From contig NZ_CP029192.1 of NCBI RefSeq assembly GCF_008642315.1, positions 2,046,001 to 2,110,000 on the forward strand: 64,000 nt of DNA, given 5' to 3'. Source of the DNA: Streptomyces venezuelae (GTDB lineage: Bacteria; Actinomycetota; Actinomycetes; Streptomycetales; Streptomycetaceae). Of the stretch, positions 27,779 through 35,647 are shown piece by piece. The stretch's first letter is position 1, and each line of letters begins with the position of its first letter. The translations under genes and the position numbers were made by a program. Under the pieces are notes generated by a model. The model was not told where the DNA came from. It was given only the letters and a program-made list of their open reading frames with translations, and searched no databases.

Positions 27779-29004
27779 ACCGGCAGCTTCCAGTCGCCTC
27801 CGCGGTCCTCCTTGGCGAACCGCGCGACCAGCTCGGGGACGCGGAGGAAACAGGCCAGCGCTGTGGCGTTCCGGAAGGCGCTGATGGCGTGCTTGTTCGT
27901 GGGCATGCCCATGCGCAGGACGCGGGGGTTGACCTCCGCCTGGATCGCGTCGACGAAGGGCCGCAGGACGCGGTCGTAGTTCGCCAGGGCGGTGGGCAGG
28001 TCGTCGGCGTGCCGGTTGATCTCGCCGGCCAGGACGTACGCGCCGACCAGACCGCCGGAGACGCCCATGCCGCTGTACGGGGACGCGCAGTGCGCGGCGT
28101 CCCCGGCCAGGACCACGCGGCCCTGGGACCAGGTGTCGGTGCGCACCTGGGCTATCTCCTGGGAGTAGAAGAACGGGCTGTCCGCCATGCCCTCGATGAA
28201 GCGCTCGGTCTGCCAGCCCGCGTCGCGGAACCGGTCGGCCCAGAACTTCTGCTGCCGTTCGACGGGCGCACGGTGGATCGCGGACGCCTCCGCCGAGTCC
28301 TCGCGCAGCACGAAGTACACCTGGGTCTCGGTCGCGTTGTGGCTGCGCCGCATGATCTGGCGGCCGCCCGGGACCATGTAGGTGTCGCGGATGTTCGTGT
28401 CGGAGGCGGTGCGCGGGACGAACCAGTAGGCCATGTGGATGCCGACGCGCCAGTACGGGTCGAAGCCCTCCGGCAGGAGCGCCCGCCGGATGCGTGAGCC
28501 CTGTCCGTCCGCTCCGATCAGCAGGTCGTACGCGCCGGAGGTGCCGTCCGAGAAATAGACGGTGACGTGGTCCGAGTCCTGGTCGAAGCCGTCGACGCTC
28601 TTGCCGTAGACGAACTCGGCACCGTCCTTGGTCGCGTCGTTGAGGACGCGGACCAGGTCGCCGCGCATGATCTCGTACTCCGAGGTGAGGGACTGCCGCC
28701 CCTTGCCGGAGGTGTTCGCCATGAGCGTCGCCTTCGGTTTCCCGCGGGAGTCGACGAACGCGACACCCGCCTCGTCCACGAGCTGATCCCGCACGGCCGG
28801 CAGCAGCCCCATGCGCTCGACCGCCTCGATGCCCTGCCCGCGCAGGTCGACCTGGGCACCCGAGGCGCGCAGCGCCGGAAAGCGCTCGACGACCGTCACG
28901 CGGTGACCGCCACGGGTGAGCCAGAAGGCGAGCGCCTGCCCGGCGATCCCGCCACCGGCGACGAGAACCCGCAGGGAACCCGTCGAGATCTTCTTGTCTT
29001 TCAT
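27748..29004 (-). CDS. FAD-dependent monooxygenase, TetX/PHBH-like
   Basis: A 418-residue class A flavoprotein monooxygenase. It has the Rossmann GxGxxG as VLVAGGGIAGQALAFWL, the DG motif LLIGADGQGSRIRR, and the FAD-ribityl GD motif VVLAGDAAHCASPYSGMG. These enzymes hydroxylate aromatic compounds; TetX-type members inactivate tetracyclines. The divergent neighbour is a true tetracycline-repressor-type TetR and two tet operators lie in the 74-base space between them, so a polyketide or tetracycline-like substrate is the leading guess. Not proven by the sequence. Confidence 0.85.
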   Translation of the reverse strand: MKDKKISTGSLRVLVAGGGIAGQALAFWLTRGGHRVTVVERFPALRASGAQVDLRGQGIEAVERMGLLPAVRDQLVDEAGVAFVDSRGKPKATLMANTSGKGRQSLTSEYEIMRGDLVRVLNDATKDGAEFVYGKSVDGFDQDSDHVTVYFSDGTSGAYDLLIGADGQGSRIRRALLPEGFDPYWRVGIHMAYWFVPRTASDTNIRDTYMVPGGRQIMRRSHNATETQVYFVLREDSAEASAIHRAPVERQQKFWADRFRDAGWQTERFIEGMADSPFFYSQEIAQVRTDTWSQGRVVLAGDAAHCASPYSGMGVSGGLVGAYVLAGEINRHADDLPTALANYDRVLRPFVDAIQAEVNPRVLRMGMPTNKHAISAFRNATALACFLRVPELVARFAKEDRGGDWKLPVYADVPARTA

Positions 29005-29018
29005 GACGACCGCCAGAA

Positions 29019-29070
29019 TCTATCGGTGATTGATTCCCCCTGTGATCGAGAGTCCTCTATCACCGATAGA
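29019..29070. promoter_or_regulatory. Pair of tet operators (tetO-like) in divergent promoter
   Basis: TCTATCGGTGATTGA (29019-29033) and TCTATCACCGATAGA (29056-29070, perfect dyad) resemble the classical tetO core TCTATCATTGATAGG. Centres are 37 bases apart, like the tandem operators of tetA/tetR. The second ends 8 bases before the regulator start at 29079. Confidence 0.8.
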
Positions 29071-29078
29071 ATGTCAAC

Positions 29079-29645
29079 GTGACCAAGATGAACCGCGAGA
29101 CCGTCGTCACCGAGGCGCTGGATCTGCTCGACGAGGTGGGCCTGGACGCCGTGAGCACCAGGCGGCTGGCGAAACGGCTCGGCGTCGAGCAGCCGTCGCT
29201 CTACTACCACTTCCGCACGAAGAGGGATCTGCTGGCGGCCATGGCGGACTCGGCCATGACCCCGCACTCCACCGCACCGCTCCCCTCCCCCGACGACGAC
29301 TGGCGCGAGTGGTTCGCGGAGAACTCCCGCAGCTTCCGCCGCACGCTGCTGATGCGCCGCGACGGCGCCCGTCTCCACGCGGGCACGACCCCGACCGGCG
29401 ACCTCGACCGGATCCGCCACAAGCTGGCCTTCCTCGTCGCCTCCGGCGTGCCCGAGAGGGACGCGCAGATGGCGATGCTGGCCGCCGGCCGGTACACGGT
29501 CGGCTGCGTACTGGAGGAGCAGGCGGACGCGGACCCGCCGCAGGGAGACCTGCCCGCCGACGTTCCGGTCATCGACCCCGAGGAGGCCTTCGAGGCGGGC
29601 CTCACCCTTCTCCTCGACGGCCTCGCGCACCACACGCCTGCCTGA
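29079..29645 (+). CDS. Tetracycline-repressor-type TetR regulator
   Basis: A 188-residue repressor. The N-terminal helix-turn-helix ends in the TetR signature QPSLYYHFRTKRDLL. The core follows the real TetR drug-binding domain: WREWFAENSRSFR aligns with the Asn82 region, MRRDGARLHAGTTPT with the His100 loop, and RYTVGCVLEEQ with the GCVLEEQ segment of TetR. This is much closer to tetracycline repressors than the average TetR-family protein. Arg104 of TetR(B) appears replaced by Thr, so ligand range may differ. It should control itself and the divergent monooxygenase. Confidence 0.87.
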   Translation: MTKMNRETVVTEALDLLDEVGLDAVSTRRLAKRLGVEQPSLYYHFRTKRDLLAAMADSAMTPHSTAPLPSPDDDWREWFAENSRSFRRTLLMRRDGARLHAGTTPTGDLDRIRHKLAFLVASGVPERDAQMAMLAAGRYTVGCVLEEQADADPPQGDLPADVPVIDPEEAFEAGLTLLLDGLAHHTPA

Positions 29646-30219
29646 GGAGCACGGCACACGCCGTCCGCGGGCCTCACTCGGGCCCGGCCGGTCGGGGCGA
29701 CCTGGTCGGGCAGCCGGGGGCCTGCTGCATGGAGTCCCACGCGTCGAACGAGGCGACGAGTGCCGCGGGCAGCAGGCCGAAGGGTGGCGGCAGCAGGTCG
29801 CGGAGCGGCGGCACTTGACCCCTGCCGGTGCACCGGCGGCCCCCGCGGCAACTCCGTTGAGCCGGACGAGGACCGCGTCGGCCTGACACGTACTTGGCGA
29901 ACCAACCCGGGCGCCCACCCAGGGGGGGGGCAGCTCCGCCCCCCCCAGCGACGCCCACCCCGAACTCGTACGCGTACGACGGCCCTACACCGCCTCGCCT
30001 CAGCAGCGCGTCAGCCGGGCCACCACGCGACCACGTGGTCCAACACGCCGCAAAGCGTCGCAAGCCGACACTCTCCCCCGCGCCGGGCACAGTACGTCAC
30101 AGGCTGGCCCCAAGACGCCCCCCACCAACAGCCTTGACACCACTTGCCACTTGCCTCCCTACTAGACCTTGCGCAGCGACCGTGACAACGTTGTCCAACT
30201 CGCAAGGAGGGGCTCGGGG
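29646..30219. other. 574-base gap with a G9/C8 hairpin; no convincing gene
   Basis: A run of nine G (29922-29930), CAGCTCCG, then eight C (29939-29946) forms a homopolymeric hairpin. Several short reading frames cross the gap on both strands but none has codon bias, a ribosome binding site or a recognisable domain. A TTGACA at 30134-30139 is the best -35 candidate for the downstream mannosidase. Confidence 0.5.
30184..30195 (+). promoter_or_regulatory. 12-bp perfect palindrome, LacI-type operator candidate
   Basis: GACAACGTTGTC has the central CG and symmetry of LacI-family operators. It lies 25 bases before the GH92 start at 30220, just upstream of the AAGGAGG ribosome binding site. Confidence 0.65.
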
Positions 30220-33200
30220 ATGCCGAACTCGGCACGCAGACCTCGTTTCAGACAACACCTCAGCCACCACGCTCACCACCGCCCGCCCGGTCAACGGCCC
30301 CGTTCGGCCATGGCCGCCGGGACGCTCGCGATCGCGCTCGTCGTGGCGGCACAGGGGGCCGCCGTCGCCGGACCCGAACGGGCGCCGCGGGCCGACCGGG
30401 AGTTCTCCTCGTCCTTCGAGGACGGCCAGGCCCTGCCGGACTGGCTGAGCACCGTCGAGACGGGGCCCGACGGGAAGAAGAAGTCCGCCGGGGTGAACGG
30501 CGAGTTCAGCTCCGGGCTGCCCGGCAGCGTGAACGACCACGTCACCGAGGTGCGGGCCAGCGGTGAGAACGCCGGGTCCGGCGAGGTCGCCGCGAACCTC
30601 GTCGACGGCGAGGCGACCAGCAAATGGCTGACGTTCGCGAAGGACGGCTGGGCCGAGTTCGACCTGGACGAGCCCGCGAAGGTCGTGACGTACGCACTGA
30701 CGTCCGCCAACGACCACGCCGAGCGCGACCCCAAGGACTGGACCCTCAAGGGCTCGACGGACGGCAAGGAGTGGACCGTCCTCGACGAGCGGAAGGGGGA
30801 GGTCTTCGACGGGCGGCACAAGACGAAGAAGTACGACTTCGCCAAGCCCGACGACGCGAAGGCCTACTCCCACTTCCGCCTCGACGTCACCGCCAACAAC
30901 GGCGCCTCCGACGCCCTCCAACTCGCCGACGTGCAGCTGTCCGTCGGCGGTACGCAGGCCCCCGGCCCCGAGGACATGCTGAGCCTCGTCGACCGCGGCC
31001 CCAGCGGCTCGCCCACCGCCAAGTCCCGCGCCGGGTTCACCGGGAAGCACGCGCTGCGCTACGCGGGCAGCCACAAGGCGGACGGCCGCGGTTACTCGTA
31101 CAACAAGGTCTTCGACGTCAATGTGAAGGTCGAGCGGGACACCGAGCTCGGGTACCGCGTGTTTCCCTCCATGGCCGAGGGTGATCTCGACTACGCCGCC
31201 ACCAACGTCTCGGTCGATCTCGCCTTCACCGACGGCACGTACCTGAGTGAGCTCAAGGCCGTCGACCAGCACGGGTTCCCGTTGACCCCGCAGGGGCAGG
31301 GCAACTCCAAGGTGCTCTACGTCAACCAGTGGAACAACGTCGCGTCGCGCATCGGGCAGGTCGCGCGCGGCAAGACCGTCGACCGCGTCCTCGTCGCGTA
31401 CGACTCCCCGAAGGGGCCCGCGAAGTTCCGCGGCTGGGTCGACGACGTGTCGTTGAAGGAGAAGGCCCCGGAGAAGCCGAAGGCGCATCTCTCGGACTAC
31501 GCCGACACGCGGCGCGGCACCAACTCCAGCGGCGGCTTCTCGCGCGGCAACAACTTCCCCGCCACCGCGGTCCCGCACGGCTTCAACTTCTGGACGCCGG
31601 TGACCAACGCGGGCTCCCTGAGCTGGTTGTACGACTACGCGCGCGGCAACAACGACGACAACCTGCCGACGATGCAGGCGTTCAGCGCGAGCCACGAGCC
31701 GAGCCCGTGGATGGGTGACCGGCAGACGTTCCAGATGATGCCGTCCGTCGACAAGGACACCCCGAGCGCGTCCCGCACCAAGCGCGCGCTGCCCTTCCGG
31801 CACGAGAAGGAGACGGCGAGCCCGCACTACTACGGGGTGACGTTCGAGAACGGCCTGAAGGCCGAGATGGCGCCCACCGACCACGCGGCGATGATGCGGT
31901 TCACCTATCCCGGTGACGACGCGAGCGTCATCTTCGACAACGTGTCGGAGAAGGGCGGCCTGACCCTCGACAAGGAGAAGGGCATCGTCTCCGGGTTCTC
32001 GGACGTCAAGTCGGGCCTGTCGGCGGGTGCCACGCGGCTCTTCGTCTACGGCACCTTCGACGCCCCCGCCACCGCGGGCGGCAAGCTGGAGGGCGGCGGT
32101 GGCGGCGACGTCACGGGCTATCTGCGCTTCAAGCCCGGCAAGGACCGCACGGTCGGCCTCCGCCTCGCGACGTCCCTCATCAGCCTGGACCAGGCGAAGG
32201 CGAACCTCGCCGACGAGATACCGCGGGGCACGTCGTTCGAGCGGGTGAAGAACCGGGCGCAGAAGCAGTGGGACGACATCCTCGGCAAGGTGGAGGTCGA
32301 GGGCGCGAGCGAGGGGCAGCGCACGACGCTGTACTCCAGCTTGTACCGCCTGTACCTGTACCCCAACTCGGGCTTCGAGAAGGTCGCGGCGAAGGGGGGC
32401 GGCGGCAAGTCGACGTACAAGTACGCCTCCCCGTTCTCGCCCCAGACCGGGCCCGACACCCCCACCCACACCGGCGCGAAGATCGTCGAGGGGAAGCCGT
32501 ATGTGAACAACGGCTTCTGGGACACGTACCGCACGACGTGGCCGGCGTATTCGCTGCTCACCCCGAAGAAGGCCGGTGAGCTGGTCGACGGCTTCGTGCA
32601 GCACTACAAGGACGGCGGCTGGACCTCGCGCTGGTCGTCGCCCGGTGCCGCGGACCTGATGACGGGCACGTCGTCCGACGTGGCGTTCGCCGACGCGTAC
32701 ACCAAGGGTGTGAAGTTCGACGCGGAGGCCGCGTACGACGCCGCCCTGAAGAACGCGACCGTGGTCCCGCCGACGTCCGGCGTCGGCCGCAAGGGCATGA
32801 AGACGTCGCCGTTCCTCGGCTACACGCCCAGCGAGACGCACGAGGGCCTGTCGTGGGCCCTGGAGGGTTACCTCAATGACTACGGGATCTCCCGGATGGG
32901 AGCGGCCCTCTACAAGAAGACGGGCAAGAAGCACTACAAGGAGGAGTCGGAATACTTCCTCAACCGTGCCCGTGACTACGTGAACCTCTTCGACGGCAAG
33001 GCGGCGGGCGCGGGCACCGACCCCGGCTTCTTCCAGGGCAAGGACACCAAGGGCGTCTGGCGCGTGCCTTCGGAGAAGTTCGACCCGCGCGTGTGGGGCC
33101 ACGACTACACGGAGACCAACGCCTGGGGGTACGCCTTCACCGCGCCGCAGGACTCGCGCGGCCTGGCGAACCTGTACGGCGGCCGCAAGGGCCTCGGCGA

Positions 33201-34167
33201 CAAGCTGGACACGTACTTCGCCACTCCGGAGACCGGCTCCGCCGAGTTCGCGGGCTCCTACGGAGGCGTCATCCACGAGATGACGGAGGCGCGTGACGTA
33301 CGCATGGGGATGTACGGCCACTCCAACCAGGTCGCCCACCACGCCGCGTACATGTACGACGCGGCCGGGCAGCCGTGGAAGACGCAGGAGAAGGTCCGCG
33401 AGGTCCTCTCCCGCCTCTACACGGGCAGCGAGATCGGGCAGGGCTACCACGGCGACGAGGACAACGGCGAGCAGTCCGGCTGGTACCTCTTCTCGTCGCT
33501 CGGCTTCTACCCCCTGGTCATGGGCAGCGGCGAGTACGCCATCGGGTCCCCGCAGTTCACGAAGATGACCCTGCACCTCGACAACGGCCGCGACCTCGTC
33601 GTCAAGGCGCCGAGGAACAGCGCGAAGAACGTCTACGTGCAGGGGCTCAAGGTCAACGGCAAGCCGTGGAAGTCGACCGCGCTCCCGCACGACGTCGTCG
33701 CCCGCGGCGGAGTCATCGACTTCGACATGGGCCCGAAGCCGTCGGCCTGGGGCAGCGGCAGGAACGCCCAGCCCGCGTCGATCACCAAGGACGACAAGGT
33801 CCCGTCGCCGCGGAAGGACGCCCTCAAGGGTGAGGGCGCGCTCTTCGACGACTCGTCGGCGACGGAGGCGAGCACGGATGCGGCGGTGACCCTGCCGGTG
33901 GCCACCCGGACGAAGGCCGTCCAGTACACGCTGACGTCCCCCGCCGACAAGGCGAAGGCGCCGCGCGGCTGGGTGCTCCAGGGCTCGGCGGACGGCAACA
34001 AGTGGCGGGACCTGGACAAGCGCTCGGGCGAATCCTTCGCCTGGGACCAGCAGACCCGCGCCTTCACGATCGCCCACCCGGGCTCGTACGGGCACTACCG
34101 CCTGGTTCCGAAGGGCGGTGCCGGTGGCGGTGCGGTGACGCTGGCGGAGGTGGAGCTGCTCGGCTGA
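30220..34167 (+). CDS. Secreted GH92 alpha-mannosidase with two F5/8-type modules
   Basis: A 1315-residue secreted enzyme. The signal peptide runs to about residue 50. A discoidin/F5-8C carbohydrate-binding module lies near 105-245 (NLVDGEATSKWLTF). The GH92 N-terminal domain begins at about 427 (DYADTRRGTNSSGG, SRGNNFPATAVPHGFNFWTP). The catalytic (alpha/alpha)6 part runs to about 1110, with the hallmark GDEDNGEQSGWYLFSSLGFYP near 1077 that carries the paired acidic residues. A second F5-8C-like domain closes the protein. GH92 enzymes are calcium-dependent exo-alpha-mannosidases acting on fungal or host mannans. The ATG at 30220 has AAGGAGG seven to eight bases upstream. Confidence 0.92.
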   Translation: MPNSARRPRFRQHLSHHAHHRPPGQRPRSAMAAGTLAIALVVAAQGAAVAGPERAPRADREFSSSFEDGQALPDWLSTVETGPDGKKKSAGVNGEFSSGLPGSVNDHVTEVRASGENAGSGEVAANLVDGEATSKWLTFAKDGWAEFDLDEPAKVVTYALTSANDHAERDPKDWTLKGSTDGKEWTVLDERKGEVFDGRHKTKKYDFAKPDDAKAYSHFRLDVTANNGASDALQLADVQLSVGGTQAPGPEDMLSLVDRGPSGSPTAKSRAGFTGKHALRYAGSHKADGRGYSYNKVFDVNVKVERDTELGYRVFPSMAEGDLDYAATNVSVDLAFTDGTYLSELKAVDQHGFPLTPQGQGNSKVLYVNQWNNVASRIGQVARGKTVDRVLVAYDSPKGPAKFRGWVDDVSLKEKAPEKPKAHLSDYADTRRGTNSSGGFSRGNNFPATAVPHGFNFWTPVTNAGSLSWLYDYARGNNDDNLPTMQAFSASHEPSPWMGDRQTFQMMPSVDKDTPSASRTKRALPFRHEKETASPHYYGVTFENGLKAEMAPTDHAAMMRFTYPGDDASVIFDNVSEKGGLTLDKEKGIVSGFSDVKSGLSAGATRLFVYGTFDAPATAGGKLEGGGGGDVTGYLRFKPGKDRTVGLRLATSLISLDQAKANLADEIPRGTSFERVKNRAQKQWDDILGKVEVEGASEGQRTTLYSSLYRLYLYPNSGFEKVAAKGGGGKSTYKYASPFSPQTGPDTPTHTGAKIVEGKPYVNNGFWDTYRTTWPAYSLLTPKKAGELVDGFVQHYKDGGWTSRWSSPGAADLMTGTSSDVAFADAYTKGVKFDAEAAYDAALKNATVVPPTSGVGRKGMKTSPFLGYTPSETHEGLSWALEGYLNDYGISRMGAALYKKTGKKHYKEESEYFLNRARDYVNLFDGKAAGAGTDPGFFQGKDTKGVWRVPSEKFDPRVWGHDYTETNAWGYAFTAPQDSRGLANLYGGRKGLGDKLDTYFATPETGSAEFAGSYGGVIHEMTEARDVRMGMYGHSNQVAHHAAYMYDAAGQPWKTQEKVREVLSRLYTGSEIGQGYHGDEDNGEQSGWYLFSSLGFYPLVMGSGEYAIGSPQFTKMTLHLDNGRDLVVKAPRNSAKNVYVQGLKVNGKPWKSTALPHDVVARGGVIDFDMGPKPSAWGSGRNAQPASITKDDKVPSPRKDALKGEGALFDDSSATEASTDAAVTLPVATRTKAVQYTLTSPADKAKAPRGWVLQGSADGNKWRDLDKRSGESFAWDQQTRAFTIAHPGSYGHYRLVPKGGAGGGAVTLAEVELLG

Positions 34168-34252
34168 TCACACGTCCGGCGACCCCGGCCCGCCTGCCGC
34201 ACCTGACCTCGGTCGGGGGCGGTGGGCGGGCCGCTGTCGTGCCGGGGGCAGG

Positions 34253-34348
34253 CCGCTCACGTGCGGCGGGTGGACCGCTCACGTGCGGTGGGCGGACCTT
34301 TCACGCGCGGTGGGCGGACCCCTCATGCGCGGCGGGCGGGCCGCTCAC
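34253..34348. repeat. 22-bp tandem repeat, 4.4 copies
   Basis: Units of exactly 22 bases (CCGCTCACGTGCGGTGGGCGGA type) start at 34253, 34275, 34297 and 34319, with 8 bases of a fifth. They fill most of the 211-base gap upstream of the AAA ATPase gene. Confidence 0.85.
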
Positions 34349-34378
34349 CTCGTGTGACGCCCCCCGTATCCTCGTCCC

Positions 34379-35647
34379 ATGCCCGAGCACTCCCCCTTGA
34401 TCCAGAGCCTGCGCACCGCCGTCGCGGGTGCGCCCGACGACGTGCCGTTGCGGCTGCACCTCGCGGAGCTCCTCATCGCGGGCGGGCATCACGACGAGGC
34501 GGTCGCCGAGGCCGCCGTCGCCCTCCAGCGCGCGCCGGGTGACCCGCAGGCGCGGGAGTTGATGGCGCGGGCGATGGGGGCGCCCCAGCCGCCGCAAGCA
34601 CCCCAGCCGCCCGCGGAGTCACAAGCACCCCCCGCAGGCTTCAACTGGAAGGCCGCCGAGGACCAGGTCGGTGACGTCGTCCCGCCCCGCTTCGTCGAGA
34701 GCCCAGCGGTCCCCGAGGCGCCGCGGACCGCCGACGGGAGCGGCGACCCCGGTGCCGCCTCAGCGTGGGAGGTCGAGGCGCCCGACGGCGTGCGGCTCGC
34801 CGACGTCGGCGGCATGCAGGACGTCAAGGACCGCCTGGAGGCCGCGTTCCTCGCGCCGCTGCGCAACCCCGAGCTGCGCAAGCTGTACGGGAAGAGCCTG
34901 CGCGGCGGCCTCCTGCTCTACGGCCCGCCCGGCTGCGGCAAGACCTTCATCGCCCGCGCCGTCGCGGGCGAACTCGGCGCCAACTTCCTCTCCATATCCA
35001 TCAACGACGTGCTCGACATGTGGATGGGCAACTCCGAGCGCAACATGCACGAGGTCTTCGAGACAGCACGGCGCCAGGCCCCCTGCGTCCTCTTCCTCGA
35101 CGAGCTGGACGCCCTCGGCGCCAAGCGCAGCCGCACCGCCCACAGCGGCATGCGCAACACCGTCAACCAGCTTCTCACCGAGCTCGACGGCATCGACGCG
35201 GGCGCCAACGAGGGCGTGTTCGTGCTGGCCGCCACCAACGTCCCCTGGGACGTGGACAACGCGCTGCGCCGCCCCGGCCGCCTGGACCGCACTATCCTCG
35301 TCCTGCCGCCCGACGCCCCTGCCCGCGAGGCCATCCTCCGCTACCACCTCAAGGACCGCCCCGTCGCGGGCATCGACCTGCGGAAGCTGGCCAAGGCCAC
35401 CGACGGCCTGTCGGGGGCCGACCTCGCCCACCTCTGCGAGGCCGCCGCCGAGCGCGCGCTCCTCGACTCCGCGCGCACCGGCACCGTCCGCATGATCGGC
35501 ATGCAGGACCTGACGGCCGCGGCCGCCACGATCCCTCCCTCCAGCGACCCGTGGTTCGCCTCCGCCCGCAACGTGGCGATGTTCGCCAACGAGGGCGGCA
35601 TGTACGACGACCTGGTCACCTACCTCAAGAAGAAGCGGAAGCTGTAG
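34379..35647 (+). CDS. AAA+ ATPase with N-terminal TPR-like segment
   Basis: A 422-residue protein. Two TPR-like helices (about 5-65) and a Pro/Ala linker precede a single classic AAA domain (about 135-390). Walker A is GPPGCGKTF, Walker B VLFLDELDALG, then the arginine-finger region RRPGRLDR and sensor AATNVPW. Such proteins remodel or unfold partners in an ATP-driven hexamer. The next gene, four bases downstream, encodes a TPR membrane protein that is the obvious partner. Substrate unknown. Confidence 0.85.
   Translation: MPEHSPLIQSLRTAVAGAPDDVPLRLHLAELLIAGGHHDEAVAEAAVALQRAPGDPQARELMARAMGAPQPPQAPQPPAESQAPPAGFNWKAAEDQVGDVVPPRFVESPAVPEAPRTADGSGDPGAASAWEVEAPDGVRLADVGGMQDVKDRLEAAFLAPLRNPELRKLYGKSLRGGLLLYGPPGCGKTFIARAVAGELGANFLSISINDVLDMWMGNSERNMHEVFETARRQAPCVLFLDELDALGAKRSRTAHSGMRNTVNQLLTELDGIDAGANEGVFVLAATNVPWDVDNALRRPGRLDRTILVLPPDAPAREAILRYHLKDRPVAGIDLRKLAKATDGLSGADLAHLCEAAAERALLDSARTGTVRMIGMQDLTAAAATIPPSSDPWFASARNVAMFANEGGMYDDLVTYLKKKRKL

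Noticed and set aside
29674..30090. Minus-strand frame in the TetR-GH92 gap
   Set aside because: No recognisable domain, crosses the G/C homopolymer hairpin, no credible start.
30097..34095. 1332-residue minus-strand open frame
   Set aside because: Mirror of the GH92 mannosidase gene.
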